A stretch of 64,000 nucleotides of DNA from Actinomycetota bacterium (GTDB taxonomy: Bacteria > Actinomycetota > Acidimicrobiia > Acidimicrobiales > Poriferisodalaceae), in contig JABABU010000024.1 of assembly GCA_014238065.1 (NCBI GenBank), positions 62,001-126,000 of the forward strand, read 5' to 3'. The notes under the pieces are model-generated. The model was not told the DNA's origin, searched no databases, and saw only the letters and a program-made list of their open reading frames with translations. The position numbers and the translations under genes are program-made. Positions 61,828 to 64,000 of this stretch are shown piece after piece. Every line of letters begins with the position of its first letter. Position 1 is the stretch's first letter.

Positions 61828-63150
61828 TCAGGTGAGGCCGAGGGGGTAGGTCGAGAGTTGCTCGTAGCCAGTTTCGGTGATCAGGACCTGCTCTTCGAGC
61901 TTGATGCCCTCGCCGCCGTCCACTGAGCCGACGTAGGCCTCGACGGTCATGACCATGCCGGGTTCGAGAACGCCATCATGGCCCCACTCCTCCCACATGT
62001 GGGGAAAGACGATCTCCGGCCATTCGTCGCACTGGCCGACACCGTGGAACATCACGCAGTAGTGGCGGTACTCATCGGGCGGTGGCATCCACGAATCGAA
62101 AGTCAACTCCCGGAAGGTTCTGCCGGGAGTCAGCAGCTCGAGATTCATGTTGATCTGGTGGAAGGCCAGGTCGTAGACACTCTGTTGGGCTGGTGACGGA
62201 GCAACGTCGCCGGCAATCCATGAACGGGAGATGTCGCACATCATCCCGTAGGCACCGACCAGATCGGTGTCGTAGGCGACAACGTCGCCGGCCTCGATGA
62301 TGCGCGAGCTCGCTTCCTGCATCCACGGATTCGTTCGGGGCCCCGACGCGAAGATCTGCGTCTCGATCCATTCGCCGGCGCGGGCGATGTTGCCTCCGTG
62401 CAGCACGGACCACACTTCGCGTTCGGTCATTCCGGGCTTCATCACTGCTCGCATGTCGGCCATGCTCGACTCGCATGCGTTGACTGCGCAGCGCATGGCC
62501 GCGATCTCGTCTGGTCCCTTGATCGCTCGGGCTGCCTCCATCACCTCCTGACCGTTGCCAATGCTGATACCGGCAGCTTCGAGGTCCTGGTAGCCGATGT
62601 GGTGACATTGATCGATGGCGATCCGTGGCTGGTCACCACAGTGCTCGCGGATGACGTCGAGCATCTCGGCCGCCCACTGGTGGGCCTTCTCCTCGAATCG
62701 TGATCCTGCGATGAACACGGTCGACCCGATGGCAGGCCGGATCTCGGTGACCAGTTCGTTGTGCGCTGCGAGGAACTCGGCCTTGAAGAACTCCCAGACG
62801 ATGACCGAGCCGTCTGCCCCGATCCACGCGTAGCGGGCCGCGTTGTGCATGACCCACAGCTGCATGTTCGTCGAGTCGGTTGCGTACCGGATGTTCAGCG
62901 GATCCATCACGATGATGGCGTCGTATCCGAGCCGATCGAGCTGATCGAGGATTCTCCGGTGACGATATCGGCGCATCTCGTCGAGGTCGGGAAGGCGCAG
63001 TCCTGCCGACATCCACTCGGCTTCCAGGGACGGGCCTGGCCCCATCTCGATGTGATGAAGCTCCGAGCTGGCGGCGAGAACCTCCGGTGTCGAATCGGCC
63101 AGGTAACGCCGCGCCCCGTGGAGCACCGAGTCGTGAAGTCGTCCAACCAT
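61828..63150 (-). CDS. DddP-type M24 family protein (candidate DMSP lyase), copy 2
   Basis: A 440-residue M24 protein and the closer of the two copies to DddP. The N-terminal domain contains MDPLNIRYATDSTNMQLW, matching the Roseobacter DddP sequence as I remember it, and ASGPRTNPWMQE follows. Metal ligands are D294, D296, D306, H369, E404 and E419; the putative catalytic pair is Y364 and D375 in HYCVMFHGVGQCDEWP. Spacing between these residues agrees with that of Ruegeria DddP within one residue. It converges with the DAO flavoprotein and is divergent from the ORF at 63206. DMSP cleavage to DMS and acrylate is the best-supported hypothesis, but related enzymes act on other substrates. Confidence 0.82.
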   Translation of the reverse strand: MVGRLHDSVLHGARRYLADSTPEVLAASSELHHIEMGPGPSLEAEWMSAGLRLPDLDEMRRYRHRRILDQLDRLGYDAIIVMDPLNIRYATDSTNMQLWVMHNAARYAWIGADGSVIVWEFFKAEFLAAHNELVTEIRPAIGSTVFIAGSRFEEKAHQWAAEMLDVIREHCGDQPRIAIDQCHHIGYQDLEAAGISIGNGQEVMEAARAIKGPDEIAAMRCAVNACESSMADMRAVMKPGMTEREVWSVLHGGNIARAGEWIETQIFASGPRTNPWMQEASSRIIEAGDVVAYDTDLVGAYGMMCDISRSWIAGDVAPSPAQQSVYDLAFHQINMNLELLTPGRTFRELTFDSWMPPPDEYRHYCVMFHGVGQCDEWPEIVFPHMWEEWGHDGVLEPGMVMTVEAYVGSVDGGEGIKLEEQVLITETGYEQLSTYPLGLT

Positions 63151-63205
63151 GGCGCGAGTGTCTACCAGCTGCTGGCGGTCGGCGGGCGCAGGATAGGTTT
63201 GAGCT

Positions 63206-64000
63206 GTGTACGAAGATCAAGCAGTCACGTACATGGTGGCTCGGATTGGTGACGGTCCTCTGATCGATGCTTCGACGCACCCTTCGATCGGTGAGAACAT
63301 CCAAGGCCCCAGCCTGGTGAAGATGCCCGACTGGTGTGCCGACCGCCTTGGCACGTATCACCTGTACTTCGCCGATCACAAGGGCAGCTACATCCGGCTG
63401 GCGTTCGCCGATGACATAGCGGGCCCATGGCATGTTCACGAACCTGGAAGTCTCCAGCTGGCCGACTCGCTGTTTCTCACAGAGCCGCCTCCGCTCAGTG
63501 AGGCGAAGCTCGACGAGATCCGTCTCGCCGCGAAGGAGCGAGGCGTGCAGTTGCCTCACGACATCGCCCTCGAGGTCGTGACGCCACACATCGCATCGCC
63601 CGATGTGCATGTCGACGCGGCTAATCGGCGGTTCGTCATGTATTTCCATGGGCTCGAGGGCTTGGGCCGCCAGGTCAGCCGGGTGGCGGTGTCTGACGAT
63701 GGCATCAACTTCAGCGCGCTTCCGGAGACCCTCGAACAGACTTACCTGAGGGTCTTCGCCTACGACGGCATGTTCTACGGCCTGGCGATGCCTGGTCAGC
63801 TGTACCGGTCGGCGAACGGTATCGACCGGTGGGAGGAGGGTCCCCGGCTCTTTGAGCCCGACATGCGGCACTGTGCTGTCAGATTGGTCGGCGAGACACT
63901 CGACGTCTTTTGGTCGAGGGTCGGCGATGCTCCTGAGAGGATCCTGCTGTCGACCGTCTCCCTCAGCGGCGACTGGAGCAACTGGACGTGGACGGGACCG
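63206..64000 (+). CDS. beta-propeller-like protein (GH43-like fold), 3' end outside window
   Basis: An open frame from the GTG at 63206 runs off the right edge: 265 codons without a stop. The protein begins VYEDQAVTYMVARIGDGPL and contains repeated strand-like blocks such as GTYHLYFADHKGSYIRLAFADDIAGPW, NRRFVMYFHGLEGLGRQVSRVAVSDDG, YDGMFYGLAMPGQLYRS and ILLSTVSLSGDWSNWTW. This rhythm is that of five-bladed propellers of the glycoside hydrolase 43/62/68 type. Catalytic acids cannot be assigned with confidence. An ATG at 63233 is an alternative start. It is divergent from the second DddP-like gene by 55 bp. Confidence 0.65.
   Translation, partial: MYEDQAVTYMVARIGDGPLIDASTHPSIGENIQGPSLVKMPDWCADRLGTYHLYFADHKGSYIRLAFADDIAGPWHVHEPGSLQLADSLFLTEPPPLSEAKLDEIRLAAKERGVQLPHDIALEVVTPHIASPDVHVDAANRRFVMYFHGLEGLGRQVSRVAVSDDGINFSALPETLEQTYLRVFAYDGMFYGLAMPGQLYRSANGIDRWEEGPRLFEPDMRHCAVRLVGETLDVFWSRVGDAPERILLSTVSLSGDWSNWTWTGP

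Noticed and set aside
1-64000. CRISPR arrays, insertion sequences, integrases, attachment sites
   Set aside because: No regular spaced repeats, transposase or recombinase motifs, or flanking inverted repeats were found on either strand.

Overview
The window reads as high-GC actinobacterial chromosome, most like a marine member of Acidimicrobiia (Ilumatobacter-type). This is inferred from family content: an F420/deazaflavin-type Ddn protein, a CGNR zinc-finger regulator, monomeric NADP-isocitrate dehydrogenase, a DUF4916 Nudix protein, many GTG starts and repeated 4-bp GTGA/ATGA stop-start overlaps. I see no rRNA, tRNA, CRISPR array, prophage or insertion sequence. Coding density is high and both strands are used.

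Layout. 0-6 kb: 3' part of a choline sulfatase (betC) coupled to a DddP-type M24 protein, a 2-oxoglutarate oxygenase coupled to a DUF4253 lipoprotein, and a DAO-type flavin oxidoreductase. 6-22.5 kb: acyl-CoA catabolism (two acyl-CoA synthetases, an acyl-CoA-dehydrogenase-fold flavoprotein, SDR, two enoyl-CoA hydratases, HSL esterase), monomeric IDH, a Ddn-TPP-decarboxylase-MerB cluster, and a PhnZ/MIOX-like HD protein. 22.5-31.6 kb: Nudix, methyltransferase, AceE-like E1, then a split cobalamin mutase with MeaB chaperone opposite a MarR regulator, and PolX DNA polymerase. 31.7-42 kb: sulfotransferase, formamidase-like hydrolase, MttB-family methyltransferase, MtnA, CGNR regulator, a glycine-betaine-type ABC permease with a large extra membrane domain, an IPNS-like oxygenase and a TMADH/DgcA-like demethylase. 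42.6-49.7 kb: acyl-CoA dehydrogenase, class V PLP enzyme, SDR, M20 hydrolase, rhodanese, crotonase, Nudix. 49.8-56 kb: a glycosyltransferase/envelope cluster. 56-64 kb: a trans-sulfuration PLP enzyme, ProX and ProV, a second DAO flavoprotein, a second DddP-type protein and an open-ended propeller-like ORF.

Common theme (inference): uptake and stripping of methylated onium osmolytes (choline sulfate, betaines, possibly DMSP), then acyl-CoA oxidation and the cobalamin mutase route to central metabolism.

Main novelty: the MerB-like gene at 11959-12636 is split by an in-frame TGA at the position of the second catalytic cysteine of MerB. A perfect hairpin with a GGTC loop follows at the spacing of the E. 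coli fdhF SECIS. It is a strong candidate selenocysteine-containing MerB-family protein that ordinary gene calling would break in two.
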